This document shows positions 35,484 through 44,592 of a DNA stretch of 64,000 nt, in pieces. Numbering within the stretch: the stretch's first letter is position 1; every line of letters begins with the position of its first letter. The position numbers were made by a program, and so were the translations under genes. The notes below the pieces were generated by a model that did not search any database, was not told the DNA's origin, and worked only from the letters and a program-made list of their open reading frames with translations. Source of the DNA: JAJTHJ01 sp046316025 (GTDB lineage Bacteria > Pseudomonadota > Gammaproteobacteria > Burkholderiales > Burkholderiaceae_F); NCBI GenBank assembly GCA_046316025.1, contig JBKCXU010000146.1, forward strand, positions 4,484 to 68,483, in the 5' to 3' direction.

Positions 35484-36506
35484 ATGAGCACCTTCGAGCG
35501 TTACCTGACCGTCTGGGTCGCGCTGTGCATCGTCGCCGGCATCGCGCTCGGGCAGATCGCGCCGGCACCGGTGCAGGCCATCGGCCGCATGGAGTTCGCC
35601 CAAGTCAACCTGCCGGTCGGGTTGCTCATCTGGGTGATGATCGTGCCGATGCTGCTGCGGATCGACTTTGCCGCGCTCGGCCAGGTGCGGCAGCACGTGC
35701 GCGGTATCGGCGTGACGCTGGCGGTCAACTGGCTGGTCAAGCCGTTTTCGATGGCGCTGCTGGCCTACATCTTCATCAAGAATCTCTTCGCGCCCTGGTT
35801 GCCCGCCGAGCAGATCGACAGCTACGTGGCCGGGCTGATCCTGCTCGCCGCCGCGCCCTGCACGGCGATGGTCTTCGTCTGGAGCCGGCTGACCGGCGGC
35901 GACCCCTACTTCACGCTGACGCAGGTGGCGCTGAACGACACGATCATGATCTTCGCCTTCGCGCCGCTGGTGGCGTTCCTTCTCGGCGTGGCGTCCATCG
36001 CCGTGCCCTGGGACACGCTGGTCACCTCGGTCGCGCTCTACATCGTCGTGCCGGTGATCGCCGCGCAGCTGCTGCGCGCGCGGGTGCTGGCGCGCGGCGG
36101 CGCCCCGGCGCTCGAAGCACTGCTGCACCGGCTGCAACCCTGGTCGGTCGTCGCCTTGCTCGCGACCCTCGTGCTGCTCTTTGCCTTTCAGGGCGAGGCG
36201 ATCCTCGCGCAGCCGCTGGTGATCGTGCTGCTGGCGGTGCCGATCCTGATTCAGGTGTTCTTCAACGCCGGACTGGCCTATCTCGCCAACCGCGCGCTGG
36301 GCGAGAAGCATTCGGTCGCCTGCCCCTCGGCGCTGATCGGCGCGTCCAACTTCTTCGAGCTCGCCGTGGCCGCGGCGATCGGCCTGTTCGGTTTCAACTC
36401 CGGCGCGGCGCTCGCCACCGTGGTCGGCGTGCTGATCGAGGTGCCGGTGATGCTGCTGGTGGTGCGCGTGGTCAACGCCAGCCGCGGGTGGTACGAGCGC
36501 GGTTGA
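35484..36506 (+). CDS. acr3: Acr3-type arsenite efflux permease
   Basis: A 340-residue carrier of the bile-acid/arsenite permease family, with about ten helices. The catalytic Cys is in LLAAAPCTAMVFVWSRLTGGD. Other motifs: MLLRIDFAALG, NWLVKPFSMAL, and SNFFELAVAAAIGLFG. The ATG at 35484 gives the family N terminus; an earlier in-frame ATG at 35427 would translate the repeat. It closes the ars operon. Confidence 0.92.
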   Translation: MSTFERYLTVWVALCIVAGIALGQIAPAPVQAIGRMEFAQVNLPVGLLIWVMIVPMLLRIDFAALGQVRQHVRGIGVTLAVNWLVKPFSMALLAYIFIKNLFAPWLPAEQIDSYVAGLILLAAAPCTAMVFVWSRLTGGDPYFTLTQVALNDTIMIFAFAPLVAFLLGVASIAVPWDTLVTSVALYIVVPVIAAQLLRARVLARGGAPALEALLHRLQPWSVVALLATLVLLFAFQGEAILAQPLVIVLLAVPILIQVFFNAGLAYLANRALGEKHSVACPSALIGASNFFELAVAAAIGLFGFNSGAALATVVGVLIEVPVMLLVVRVVNASRGWYERG

Positions 36507-36509
36507 GCT

Positions 36510-36983
36510 TCAGGCGCCGCCCATCTGCGACTGCAAGTAGTTCTGCAAGCCGACCGCTTCGATCAATTCGAGCTGCGTTTCCAGCCAGTCGATGTGCTCC
36601 TCGGTGTCGTCGAGGATCTTCGCCAGCAGCTCGCGCGAGACGTAGTCGCGCGCACTTTCGCAGTGGGCGATGCCCTCCTTGATCGTCGCTTGCGCACCGC
36701 GCTCCAGCGCCAGATCGGCACGCAGCACCTCGGGCACGTCCTGCCCGATGGCGATCTTGCCGATGGCCTGGAAGTTCGGCAGGCCGTCGAGCATGAGAAT
36801 GCGCTCGACCAGCCGGTCGGCATGCTTCATCTCGCCGATCGACTCGTCGTACTCGTGCTTGCCGAGCCGCTCGTAGCCCCAGTGCCGCAGCAGCCGGGCG
36901 TGCAGGAAGTACTGGTTGATCGCCGTCAGTTCGTTTTTGAGTTGCGCGTTCAGGTGCGCGATGGCTTGCGGGTCGCCTTGCAT
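36510..36983 (-). CDS. bfr: Bacterioferritin
   Basis: A 157-residue bacterioferritin. The ferroxidase ligands are in NELTAINQYFLHARL, DESIGEMKHADRLVERI and DDTEEHIDWLETQLELI; the haem-binding Met follows in the LMLDGLPNFQ region. It stores iron as a 24-mer. It is a single gene convergent with acr3, separated by 3 bp. Confidence 0.95.
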   Translation of the reverse strand: MQGDPQAIAHLNAQLKNELTAINQYFLHARLLRHWGYERLGKHEYDESIGEMKHADRLVERILMLDGLPNFQAIGKIAIGQDVPEVLRADLALERGAQATIKEGIAHCESARDYVSRELLAKILDDTEEHIDWLETQLELIEAVGLQNYLQSQMGGA

Positions 36984-37169
36984 CGGTCGTCCTTGGTTGA
37001 GCGTGGAAGAGCGGCGCGGCATGCGCACCGCGGTGGCAGTGAAGTCTAGCGGCGCCTGCGTTACGTACCGGCCGCACAGGGCGCGGCGCCGGCGGCGAAG
37101 TGCGCTTCGATCAGCCACTGCGCCCCCTCGCGGCACTGGGCGCACTGCGTGCCCAACCCGTTGCCGGCC

Positions 37170-37817
37170 GACACCGACTCCAGATCGGCGGCGCCGCTTG
37201 CCACCCGAGCAACCGCGGCGCCGACAGTGCACCGCCGCTCTATACCGACTTCACCCACGACGCGCTCGGCGTGCCGCGCAACCGGAACTGCGCGTCAACG
37301 ACGACCCGGCCGGCTTCGACCTCGGCCTGTGCGCGCGCGCCGACCTGGCCGACCGCACCGACCTGTGCGGCGCGCTCAAGGTGCCGTCGCTGCGCAACAT
37401 CGCGCAGCGCTTGCGTTACTCCACTTCCAGACCAAGCGGGCAATTTCGTCGTTCCCGCGGAAGCGGGAACCCAGCCGGTCTCGCTGCGAAGTTGGATTCC
37501 CGCTTGCGCGGGAATGACGTGCCTTCGTTGTCGGATCGAAGTGGAAATGGAATTACTCCCACAACGGCCGCTTCGCCGACCTGCGCCAGGTGGTCGACTT
37601 CCACGTCACCCGCGACACTGCGCCCGAGCGCTGGTAGCCGGTGGTCGACGGCGCGGTGCGCAAGTTCGACGACCGGCCGGCCAGGGACCACGGCGACGCA
37701 AACGACAGCGAACCGGCCTACGACCGGCAGCCCGGCGACGCGCCGGCGCCGGCGCCGGACGAAATCGACGCCTTCGTCGCCTTCCTGCGCACGCTGTCCG
37801 ACGGCTGGCAGCCGTAG
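37170..37817 (+). pseudogene. Di-haem cytochrome c peroxidase (MauG/CcpA family), decayed
   Basis: The remnant covers the C-terminal half of the family. It shows APPLYTDFTHDALGVPRNR, then after a one-base deletion near 37283 ELRVNDDPAGFDLGLC and CGALKVPSLRNIAQRLR. A 130-bp MITE (37423-37552) splits the next motif; beyond it YSHNGRFADLRQVVDFHVTRD continues, with an in-frame TAG at 37635-37637, to DEIDAFVAFLRTLSDGWQP. The haem site reads GAACH in place of CxxCH (37190-37204). The N-terminal half is not recognised, so at least four lesions are present. Confidence 0.85.
37423..37552. repeat. 130-bp MITE with 7-bp target duplication
   Basis: A copy almost identical to 41442-41571. It has two hairpins of the TTCCCGCGGAAGCGGGAA and TTCCCGCTTGCGCGGGAA kind. 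The 7 bases TTACTCC occur directly before (37416-37422) and after (37553-37559), and removing one copy with the element restores the peroxidase motif across the joint. Confidence 0.88.
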
Positions 37818-37880
37818 CCCGCTTGCCCCTGCCCCGCCCCGCGCGCGCGTCGCGTGGGGCGGGGATTTCTTCGCGCACCG

Positions 37881-38549
37881 TCAGGCCACCACCAGCGCGA
37901 TGCAGAAGCCGTCGTAGCCTTTCAGCCCCACCGTCTGCAAGCCGGTAGCCTGCACGCGCGGCTCGGCGGCGACGAGTTCAAGGTAGCGCCGCACGCCTCG
38001 CACATTGGCGTCCGCGCTCGCGGCGTCGGCCACCGCGCCCTTGCGCACCACGTTGTCGGCGACGATCAGCGTGCCGACGCGCGCCAGCTTCAGCGCCGCA
38101 TGCCAGTAGTCGGGGTAGCCGGTCTTGTCGGCATCGATGAAGATCAGGTCGAACGGCGCGGCGCCTTCGCGCTCAAGTGCGGCCAGCGAGTCGAGCGCGG
38201 GGCCGACGCGCACTTGCGCCACCGCCGCCAAGCCTGCGCGGGCAAGGTTGGCGCGCGCCACCAACGCATGCTTCGGCTCCAGTTCCAGCGTGACGAGTCG
38301 TCCATCCGGCGGCAGCGCGCGCGCCAGCCAAATCGCGCTGTAGCCGCCCAACGTACCGACTTCCAGAATCCGCCGCGCCTGCCCGAAGCGCGCCAGCAGG
38401 TTGAGCAAACGCCCTTGCAGCGGCGACACCGCGATTTGCGGCAAGCCCGCCGCGTCGCTGGCGGCGAGCGCCGCGTCCAACGCGTCGTCGGCCGGCAGCA
38501 GCAGATCGGCAAAGCAATCGTCCACCGCCGTCCATTGCGCTTGGGTCAT
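37881..38549 (-). CDS. Class I SAM-dependent O-methyltransferase (CCoAOMT-like)
   Basis: A 222-residue O-methyltransferase family 3 protein. Motifs: ISPLQGRLL-like SPLQGRLLNLL, ILEVGTLGGYSAIWLARALP, LELEPKHALVARANLARAG, PFDLIFIDADKTGYPDYWHAAL and GTLIVADNVVRKG, matching the caffeoyl-CoA type with its divalent metal site. The substrate is unknown. It lies 11 bp after the metallophosphatase gene. Confidence 0.9.
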   Translation of the reverse strand: MTQAQWTAVDDCFADLLLPADDALDAALAASDAAGLPQIAVSPLQGRLLNLLARFGQARRILEVGTLGGYSAIWLARALPPDGRLVTLELEPKHALVARANLARAGLAAVAQVRVGPALDSLAALEREGAAPFDLIFIDADKTGYPDYWHAALKLARVGTLIVADNVVRKGAVADAASADANVRGVRRYLELVAAEPRVQATGLQTVGLKGYDGFCIALVVA

Positions 38550-38560
38550 CGCGCGCTCCT

Positions 38561-39310
38561 TCAGTTCACATAGCCGGTCAGCAGCGCGCGCTGCCACTCC
38601 GGCCGTTGTCGCGCGGCGGCCAGCGCGGCCATCGGCGCCGGATCGTAGGGGACGGCGATCAGCAGCGCCTGCCAGGCCGTGGCGACGCGCTCGACGATCG
38701 CGTAGCGCGCATCGGGCGCGCCCGTTTGCACCGCATGCGGATACGGATGGTCGTCCAGGTAACCCGGCAGCCCCACGCTGCCGGGGTTGACGATCAGGGT
38801 GCCGGCCGCCGTGCGCAACACCCGCGGCAGATGCGTGTGGCCGCACAGCACGAGCCGGGCCTCGGTCGCGCCCAAGCGCTGCTCGACCTCGGACGCGCTC
38901 GCCAGCCGCAGGCCCGCAGGTTCGAGCGTCTCCAGAAAGTATTCGCTGTCGCGCGCCGGCGTGCCGTGGCAGAGCAGTACGTCGCCTTCCGCGTAGGGCA
39001 GGCAGGGGCGCAGCGTGGCGAGCCATTGCAGTTCGCGCTCGCCGAGTTGGGACCGCGCGTACTCGTCCGACGCGCCGCGCGGCCCGTCGCGCAGCACATA
39101 CCGCTCGTGATTACCGGCCAGATGCGTCCAGTCCTGCGCCATCAGGTACTGCGCGGTCTCGCGCGGTAGCAGCGGCCCGGACAGGCTGTCGCCCAGGTTG
39201 ACCACCGCGTCCACCCCGCGCCGGGTGAAGTCCGCCACCACCGCCTCCAGCGCGGGCAGGTTGCCGTGGATGTCGGAGACGACGGCCAGACGCAGCGTCG
39301 CGCGGTTCAT
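38561..39310 (-). CDS. Metallophosphoesterase of the YfcE/ApaH-like class
   Basis: A 249-residue phosphoesterase with the metal ligands in AVVSDIHGNLPALEAV, NLGDSLSGP, LAGNHERYV, CHGTPARD and CGHTHLPRVL. Small proteins of this type hydrolyse phosphodiesters or nucleotide phosphates. The start overlaps the end of the small secreted-protein gene (ATGA). Confidence 0.88.
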   Translation of the reverse strand: MNRATLRLAVVSDIHGNLPALEAVVADFTRRGVDAVVNLGDSLSGPLLPRETAQYLMAQDWTHLAGNHERYVLRDGPRGASDEYARSQLGERELQWLATLRPCLPYAEGDVLLCHGTPARDSEYFLETLEPAGLRLASASEVEQRLGATEARLVLCGHTHLPRVLRTAAGTLIVNPGSVGLPGYLDDHPYPHAVQTGAPDARYAIVERVATAWQALLIAVPYDPAPMAALAAARQRPEWQRALLTGYVN

Positions 39311-39552
39311 GGCTTGGCCCGTGTCGACAGCAGGATTCCGTCGTCGCGCAGGCACTTGAGCCCGAGCGCCCAAGAAGGGTGAGGCACCGCGCCGCTGCAA
39401 AACCGCACGACGACGATGTCCTGTGCAAGCTCGGCGCCCAGGCGATCCACCACCTTCACCGGCACCTGCAACTGCTCCTCGACGAGTGCCGCCCGCGCGG
39501 GGGCCGCGCCGAGCAGCGCGAGCAGGACCAGCGGGAGAAGTCGTGGGATCAT
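39307..39552 (-). CDS. Small exported protein, possibly a truncated hydrolase
   Basis: An 81-residue protein with a signal peptide (MIPRLLPLVLLALLGAAPARA). The mature start LVEEQLQVPVKVVDRLGAEL resembles the first strand of exported dienelactone-hydrolase-like proteins, but the sequence then departs (CSGAVPHPSWALGLKCLRDD) and stops. It may be the decayed 5' end of a longer gene, or a genuine small protein coupled to the phosphoesterase gene. Confidence 0.5.
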   Translation of the reverse strand: MIPRLLPLVLLALLGAAPARAALVEEQLQVPVKVVDRLGAELAQDIVVVRFCSGAVPHPSWALGLKCLRDDGILLSTRAKP

Positions 39553-39653
39553 CGGCACGCAGGAGCGGATGCGGGATCGCGATGTTGGCACGGGCCGCGC
39601 TGCATCCGCTACCGTCCACACTGGACTTCGCCCACTGCTTCGAGGATTTGCGC

Positions 39654-40742
39654 GTGACCCACGCGACCGGCAACCCATGGTGGACCTGGCTCGTGCCGGC
39701 GCTGGCGGCGCTCGCACTGGCGCTCGCCTGGGGCAGCGCACCCGCCGGGCTGTGGTTGGCGGCCATCGGCGCGGCGCTGGTGGGCGCAGTGTTCGCCGCC
39801 GTGCACCACGCCGAGGTCGTCGCGCTGCGCATGGGCGAACCCTTCGGCACGCTGGTGCTGGCGCTGGCCATCACCGTGATCGAGGTGGCGCTGATCGGCT
39901 CGCTGATGCTGGCCGGCGGGCCGGACGCACCGACCCTGGCGCGCGACACCGTCTACGCCACGGTGATGATCGTCGCCACCGGCGTGGTCGGCCTGTGCCT
40001 CGTGGTCGGCAGCCTGCGCCACGGCCTGTCCACCTTCCGCGTCGAAGGCGCCAGCCAGGCGCTCTCCGTGCTGATCCCGCTCGCCGCGCTGGCGCTGGTG
40101 CTGCCCAACTACACGACCTCGACCGCCGGCCCAACCTACTCCGAGCCGCAGATCGGCTTCATCGGCGCGCTGACGCTGGTGCTGTACGCCGTGTTTGTGT
40201 TCGTGCAAACGGTGCGGCATCGCGACTACTTTCTGCCGGTCGATGCCGAGCGCGGCAACGCCGACACCCACGCGGCGCCACCGACGGTGCCGGTGGCGCT
40301 GGCGAGCCTCGCGCTGCTCATCGTCTGCCTCGTGGCGGTGGTCGGGCTGGCCAAGACGCTGGCGCCGTGGATCGGCGAGGCGGTCGCCGCCGCCGGGGCG
40401 CCGCCGGCGGTGGTCGGCATCGCCATCGCGCTGCTGGTGCTGTTGCCGGAGACCGTCTCCGCCGTGCGCGCGGCGGCGGCCGGGCGGGTGCAGACGAGCC
40501 TCAATCTGGCGCTCGGCTCGGCGCTCGCCACCATCGGCCTGACGGTGCCGGCAGTCGGGTTGCTGGCCGTGGTGCTGGATCTCCCGCTGTCGCTCGGCCT
40601 GCCGCCCAAGGAGATGATGCTGCTCGCCGTCACGCTGCTCGTGTCCACCGTCACCCTCGCCGGCGGCCGCGCCACCGTACTGCACGGCGCGGTGCATCTG
40701 GTGTTGTTCTGGGCGTTTTTGTTTTTGGCGGTGGTGCCGTAG
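39654..40742 (+). CDS. chaA: ChaA-type Ca2+/Na+:H+ antiporter
   Basis: A 362-residue antiporter with about eleven helices. The two CaCA repeats show AVHHAEVVALRMGEPFGTLV with AITVIEVALIGSLM, and later LLPETVSAVRAAAAG with LNLALGSALATIGLTVP. The GTG at 39654, 7 nt after GAGGA, gives a protein close to the length of E. coli ChaA. An ATG at 39582 would add 24 residues without family similarity. Confidence 0.9.
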   Translation: MTHATGNPWWTWLVPALAALALALAWGSAPAGLWLAAIGAALVGAVFAAVHHAEVVALRMGEPFGTLVLALAITVIEVALIGSLMLAGGPDAPTLARDTVYATVMIVATGVVGLCLVVGSLRHGLSTFRVEGASQALSVLIPLAALALVLPNYTTSTAGPTYSEPQIGFIGALTLVLYAVFVFVQTVRHRDYFLPVDAERGNADTHAAPPTVPVALASLALLIVCLVAVVGLAKTLAPWIGEAVAAAGAPPAVVGIAIALLVLLPETVSAVRAAAAGRVQTSLNLALGSALATIGLTVPAVGLLAVVLDLPLSLGLPPKEMMLLAVTLLVSTVTLAGGRATVLHGAVHLVLFWAFLFLAVVP

Positions 40743-40793
40743 CGGCACGCGCGGCGGCTTGCGCCGATATATCCGAAGCAGTATATTGAGCGC

Positions 40794-41122
40794 ATGAAAT
40801 CGGTCCGCTTCCTGGGCGACTCGCTGAGGCGATTGCGCGAGTTTCCGGACGCGGCACGGCAGACGCCGGATATCAGATCGACAAGGTGCAACGCGGCCTG
40901 ATGCCCGACGACTTCAAGCCGATGCCTTCGATCGGCAGAGGCGTGGAGGAAATCAGGGTCTGGGACGAAGCCGGCACGTTCAGGGTGATCTACACCGCGC
41001 GCATCGCCGACGTCGTACTGGTGCTGCATGCGTTTCAGAAAAAGACCGAAGCGACTTCGCTCAAGGATGTCGCACTGGCGCGCCAGCGCCTCGCGCAGGA
41101 ACTGAAGGAACAAGCACTATGA
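40794..41122 (+). pseudogene. RelE/HigB-like (phage Gp49-type) toxin, frameshifted
   Basis: The gene starts MKSVRFLGDSLRRLREFPDA with the ATG at 40794. After ARQ one base is missing near 40862, which shifts the frame and stops translation within 15 codons. The family sequence resumes in the correct frame (AGYQIDKVQRGLMPDDFKPM, VEEIRVWDEAGTFRVIYTA, HAFQKKTEATSLKDVALAR). Restored length is about 110 residues, normal for this family. AT-rich TATAT motifs upstream may be the operator. It overlaps the antitoxin by 4 bp. Confidence 0.82.
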
Positions 41123-41418
41123 CTCGACCCAAGGCCAAACCACGCGCCGCCACCTTTGCCAGCGTGTGGGACGCCATCGCCGACACGCCGGCGCAGGCGG
41201 CCAACCTGCGCGCCCGCGCGGAGTTGATGCAGCAGATCGCCGCCGCGGTCGCCGCGCACGGCTGGACGCAGGCCGAAGCCGCGCGCCGCTGCGGCGTCAC
41301 CCAGCCGCGCATCAACGACCTGTTGCGCGGGCGCGTGTCGCGCTTCTCGCTCGACGCGCTGGTGAACATCGCCACCGCGCTCGGGCGGCAGGTGCGGGTG
41401 GAGTTGGAAGCGGCGTAG
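41119..41418 (+). CDS. XRE-family antitoxin of the second toxin-antitoxin module (intact)
   Basis: A 99-residue DNA-binding antitoxin. The helix-turn-helix is WTQAEAARRCGVTQPRINDLL, followed by SLDALVNIATALGRQVRVEL, as in HigA partners of Gp49-type toxins. The start overlaps the toxin stop as ATGA. It is complete while the toxin gene has lost a base. Confidence 0.88.
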   Translation: MTRPKAKPRAATFASVWDAIADTPAQAANLRARAELMQQIAAAVAAHGWTQAEAARRCGVTQPRINDLLRGRVSRFSLDALVNIATALGRQVRVELEAA

Positions 41419-41441
41419 CCCGCGCCGCGCGGACTTATTCC

Positions 41442-41571
41442 TCTTCCAGACCAAGCGGGCAATTTCGTCGTTCCCGCGGAAGCGGGAACCCAGCCGGTCT
41501 CGCTGCGAAGTTGGATTCCCGCTTGCGCGGGAATGACGTGCCCTTGTTGTCGGATTGAAGTGGAAATGGAA
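41442..41571. repeat. Second copy of the 130-bp MITE
   Basis: It matches the copy at 37423-37552 almost base for base. The flanks read TTATTCC and TTACCGG, sharing only TTA, so the insertion is old or was rearranged. It ends directly at the TAA stop of the MmeI-like gene. Confidence 0.85.
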
Positions 41572-44432
41572 TTACCGGGACGGTTGCGCCGCCGCCTTGC
41601 GCCTGCCGGCCGGCTTGGCCGCCGGCAGCAGCGAAGTCAGTTGCTGGTAGCGCTCGAAGAGAAAGGCCACGCGCTCGGCGTCGCTCTTGAAGTGCTTGCG
41701 GCCGTAGGCGGCATCGACCGCCGCGTCGAGCGCGCGATGCGCTTGCAGCAGCGCGGCGGGCATCGTCAACGGGTCGTACAGGTCGGCGAGCGAGGCGCCC
41801 GGATGCGCGGCCCGCGCATCCAGCACCGCTTGCGCGCAGGCTTCGATCTTGCCGCGCTGCACGTCGGTCGGTGCGTCGGGCCAGGGGAAGTTGTTGTAGA
41901 CGAGCGTCGAGGAAAACTGCAAGTCGCTCTTCATGCGCCCGCCCACCGCGCGCAGCCAGGCGATCTGAATTGCCGACGCCATGAGGCCGAACTCGTAATG
42001 CCCACTGCCTGCCATAACCAACAGACTGCCACTTGCAATCGTCTCCGGGTCGAGCAACGCGACCGGTAGATAGGTACGGTTCTCGGAAGACACTTTCGGA
42101 ATGGCGAGGTAAGGGCGCTGCGGCTGCCGCAGTTCGCCAAATAGGGCGGGCGTAGCGGCAAGCGCCACCGTCGTCGCCCTCCCGCTCGCGCTACGAAAGT
42201 CGCGCACCAGCGCAACGCGACGCCGAACTTCGACGCACTCTCGCAGCAGGCGCGGCGGTGCGTCCGCCAGCCACAGGCACCAGCGCTCGCCGCCGTTAAG
42301 GACTTCCTCGCCACCGACGAAGCGCCGCACGTAACGTGCGGTGTCGGGGCACTCGGCAAGCAGCACGCGGCGCTCGTCCGCCGAGAGGATCAGATGGCCG
42401 TCGTCGATCGCCATGGAGCCATACGACACCGTCGGCACCTGAGCTATCGGCGCAGAGCGCTTGGTGAGTACCACGTCGGCCGCATCGACCAGATACGGGT
42501 TGATGTTGCGCGCCGGCACCGCGTGCGGCTCGCCACGGATGTCGTCGTACTCGTAGATAGTGCGGCTTTCGGGATCGACGTAACCGATACCGACGATCAC
42601 GCAATGCACGGCCGCCACGCCGCGCGCTTCGTTGCTCCACTGGAAGGTACGGTGGGCGAAGGCGATCTTGATGCCTTGGCCGAGCAGCCAGTTCCACAAG
42701 ATGCCGGGTTGCTCGCCTTGCGTGATGCTGTTGGTCGAAACGAGAGCAGCCCGGATCGGAGCGCACACGCCCCCACCCCGGCCCTCCCCCGCAGGCGGGG
42801 GAGGGAGCAAGGCGCCATCCCCTCGCATGTACCGCGCCGACTTGACGTACCAGGCCGCCACGTAGTCGAGCGTGCCGCTGTTGGGGATGCCGACGACGAC
42901 CGCGCGCATCTCGGCGCGCTGCGCCTCGGAGAGCATCTTGGAGCCGACAAACGGCGGATTCCCCAGCACATAGCTGCACTGCTCGGCCGGCAGCACGTCG
43001 TTCCAGTCGAGTGTGAGCGCGTTGCCGTGGACGATGTGCGGCGCGCTCGTCAGCGGGATGCGCGCGAAGTACAGGCCGAACTCTTCGCCGATGCGCACGT
43101 TCATCTGGTGGTCGATCAACCACAGCGCCACCTGCGCGATCTGGGCGGGAAGCTCCTCGATCTCGATGCCGTGGAACTGATCGACGTCGATGGCGATCTG
43201 CTGGTGCAGATTGGCGTCGAAGAGCTGCTGCGTGCGCGTGTCGGCCAGCGCGCGCGAGGCGCGCAGCACTTCCAGTTCCAGCGTGCGCAGTTCGCGGTAG
43301 GCGATCACCAGAAAGTTGCCGCAACCGCAGGCCGGGTCCAGAAAACGCAGCCCGCGCAGCTTTTTGTGGAACTCCAGTAGCCGGTTGCGGTTGCCCCTGA
43401 CGCGGCCGAATTCTTCCCACAGCGCATCGAGGATGAGCGGCTTGATCAGCTTGAGGATGTTCTCTTCGCTGGTGTAGTGCGCGCCCAGGTTGCGGCGGGC
43501 GCGCTCGTCCATGATGCTCTGGAACAGCGCCCCGAAGATGGCCGGCGAGATGCGCTCCAGTCGATGCGGCAGCAGTCGAGCAGGGTCTCGCGCATCGCGC
43601 GGGTAAAGCTCGCGAGCGGCAGCGGCTCTTCGAAGAGCTTGCCGTTGACGTGGGCAAAGGCCGCCAGTTGCTCGTCCAGCGCGCGGCTGCGCCGGTCGGG
43701 CGCGGTGTTGAGCACCTGGAAGAGCGCGGCCAGTTGCGGGCCGAGATCGCTGCCGTCCTCGTGCGTGCGCTCGTGCAGCCAGTCGCGGAAGGACTGCGCC
43801 GGCTGGAAGATGCCGGTGTCGTCAGCAAAGAGGCAAAAGAGCAGCCGCACCAGCAGCACTTGCAGCGGATGGCCCCCGCGGCCGTGGTCGGTCGCGTCCG
43901 CGCCGTAGCCGCTCGCCTTGAGCAGATCGTGCAGCTTGCCCATCTGCTCGGCGGCCTGGCGGTTGACGGGGCTTTGCGGCTCGATCGCCTGCACTTCGTA
44001 GCCCGCCAGAAAGCCGAAGTGCTTGACCTGGTCGCGCAGCCTGGCGAGCGTGAACTCCACCGTCGTGCGGCGCGCGAGGTCGTGCAGGCGAAAGCGCTCG
44101 AAGTCGCACACCACCACCATGCGCGGCAGGTCGCGCTCGGCGATGCCGTCCAGGTACTCCTGCGCCTGCGCGAAGGCGGCGTCGAGGTCCTTGCCGCGCG
44201 ACTTCTGCTCGACCAGCAGCTTGCCGCGCCAGAAGAGGTCGGCGCGCCCACGCCCGCCGCCGAACTTGTGCACGGCGAGTTCGAAGGTGGCCACGCGCTT
44301 GTCGGTAATGCCGAAGATTTCGAAGAAGTCGATCCAGAACGGCTTGGCCTCGGAAGCTTCGTCGTGCGCGTCGGCCCAGCGGCGCGAAAAGCGCTGCGCG
44401 CGGTCGCGGATTTCGTTCCAGGACAGGGGCAT
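41572..44432 (-). pseudogene. MmeI-like type IIL restriction-modification enzyme, frameshifted
   Basis: Two adjacent frames form one gene. The 5' part (44432 to about 43557) starts MPLSWNEIRDRAQRFSRRWA and holds the nuclease-like motif RADLFWRGKLLVEQKSRGK (Asp...Glu-x-Lys) and the helical spacer. The 3' part, in the next frame, reads MDERARRNLGAHYTSEENIL, the methyltransferase motifs FLDPACGCGNFL and VLGNPPFVG, and a target-recognition and C-terminal region (KSDLQFSSTLVYNNFPWPDA). One missing base near 43557 separates the two. A C/G-rich repeat inserted in frame at 42768-42812 adds residues PPPPAGEGRGGG. Cleavage and methylation would normally come from one polypeptide, so the gene is probably inactive, although the 3' frame could still give a free methyltransferase. 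Confidence 0.82.
42768..42812. repeat. C/G-rich hairpin repeat inside the MmeI-like gene
   Basis: A half-length copy of the CCCCACCCC...GGGGGAGGG family. It is translated as a Pro/Gly-rich stretch just after the YMRGDGALL segment of the methyltransferase part, and the frame is kept. Confidence 0.75.
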
Positions 44433-44489
44433 GGCGGGTGGACGCGGGGAGCAGGCGAGGCATTGTGCCGCAGGGTGCGGCGCGCGCCC

Positions 44490-44592
44490 GTCGCCCCGGC
44501 GCAGGCCGGGGCCTAATCTTGAATCGCTAATCGGGCCCCGGCCTGCGCGGGGGCGACATCAGCATGGTTGTCGTATTGAAATGGAGATCGAA
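44490..44592. repeat. Palindromic repeat at the 3' boundary of the RiPP operon
   Basis: Bases 44490-44514 and 44533-44557 are near-perfect inverted copies (GTCGCCCC...GGCCGGGGCC type). The right part (44558-44592) resembles the right end of the 130-bp MITEs (GTTGTCG, ATTGAA, TGGA), so it may be a hairpin variant of that family. It ends at the stop codon of the methyltransferase gene. Confidence 0.65.

Noticed and set aside
37423..41571. The paired MITE copies as a CRISPR array or composite transposon
   Set aside because: Only two full copies are present, 4 kb apart and with unrelated genes between; no spacers, and no transposase gene is flanked.
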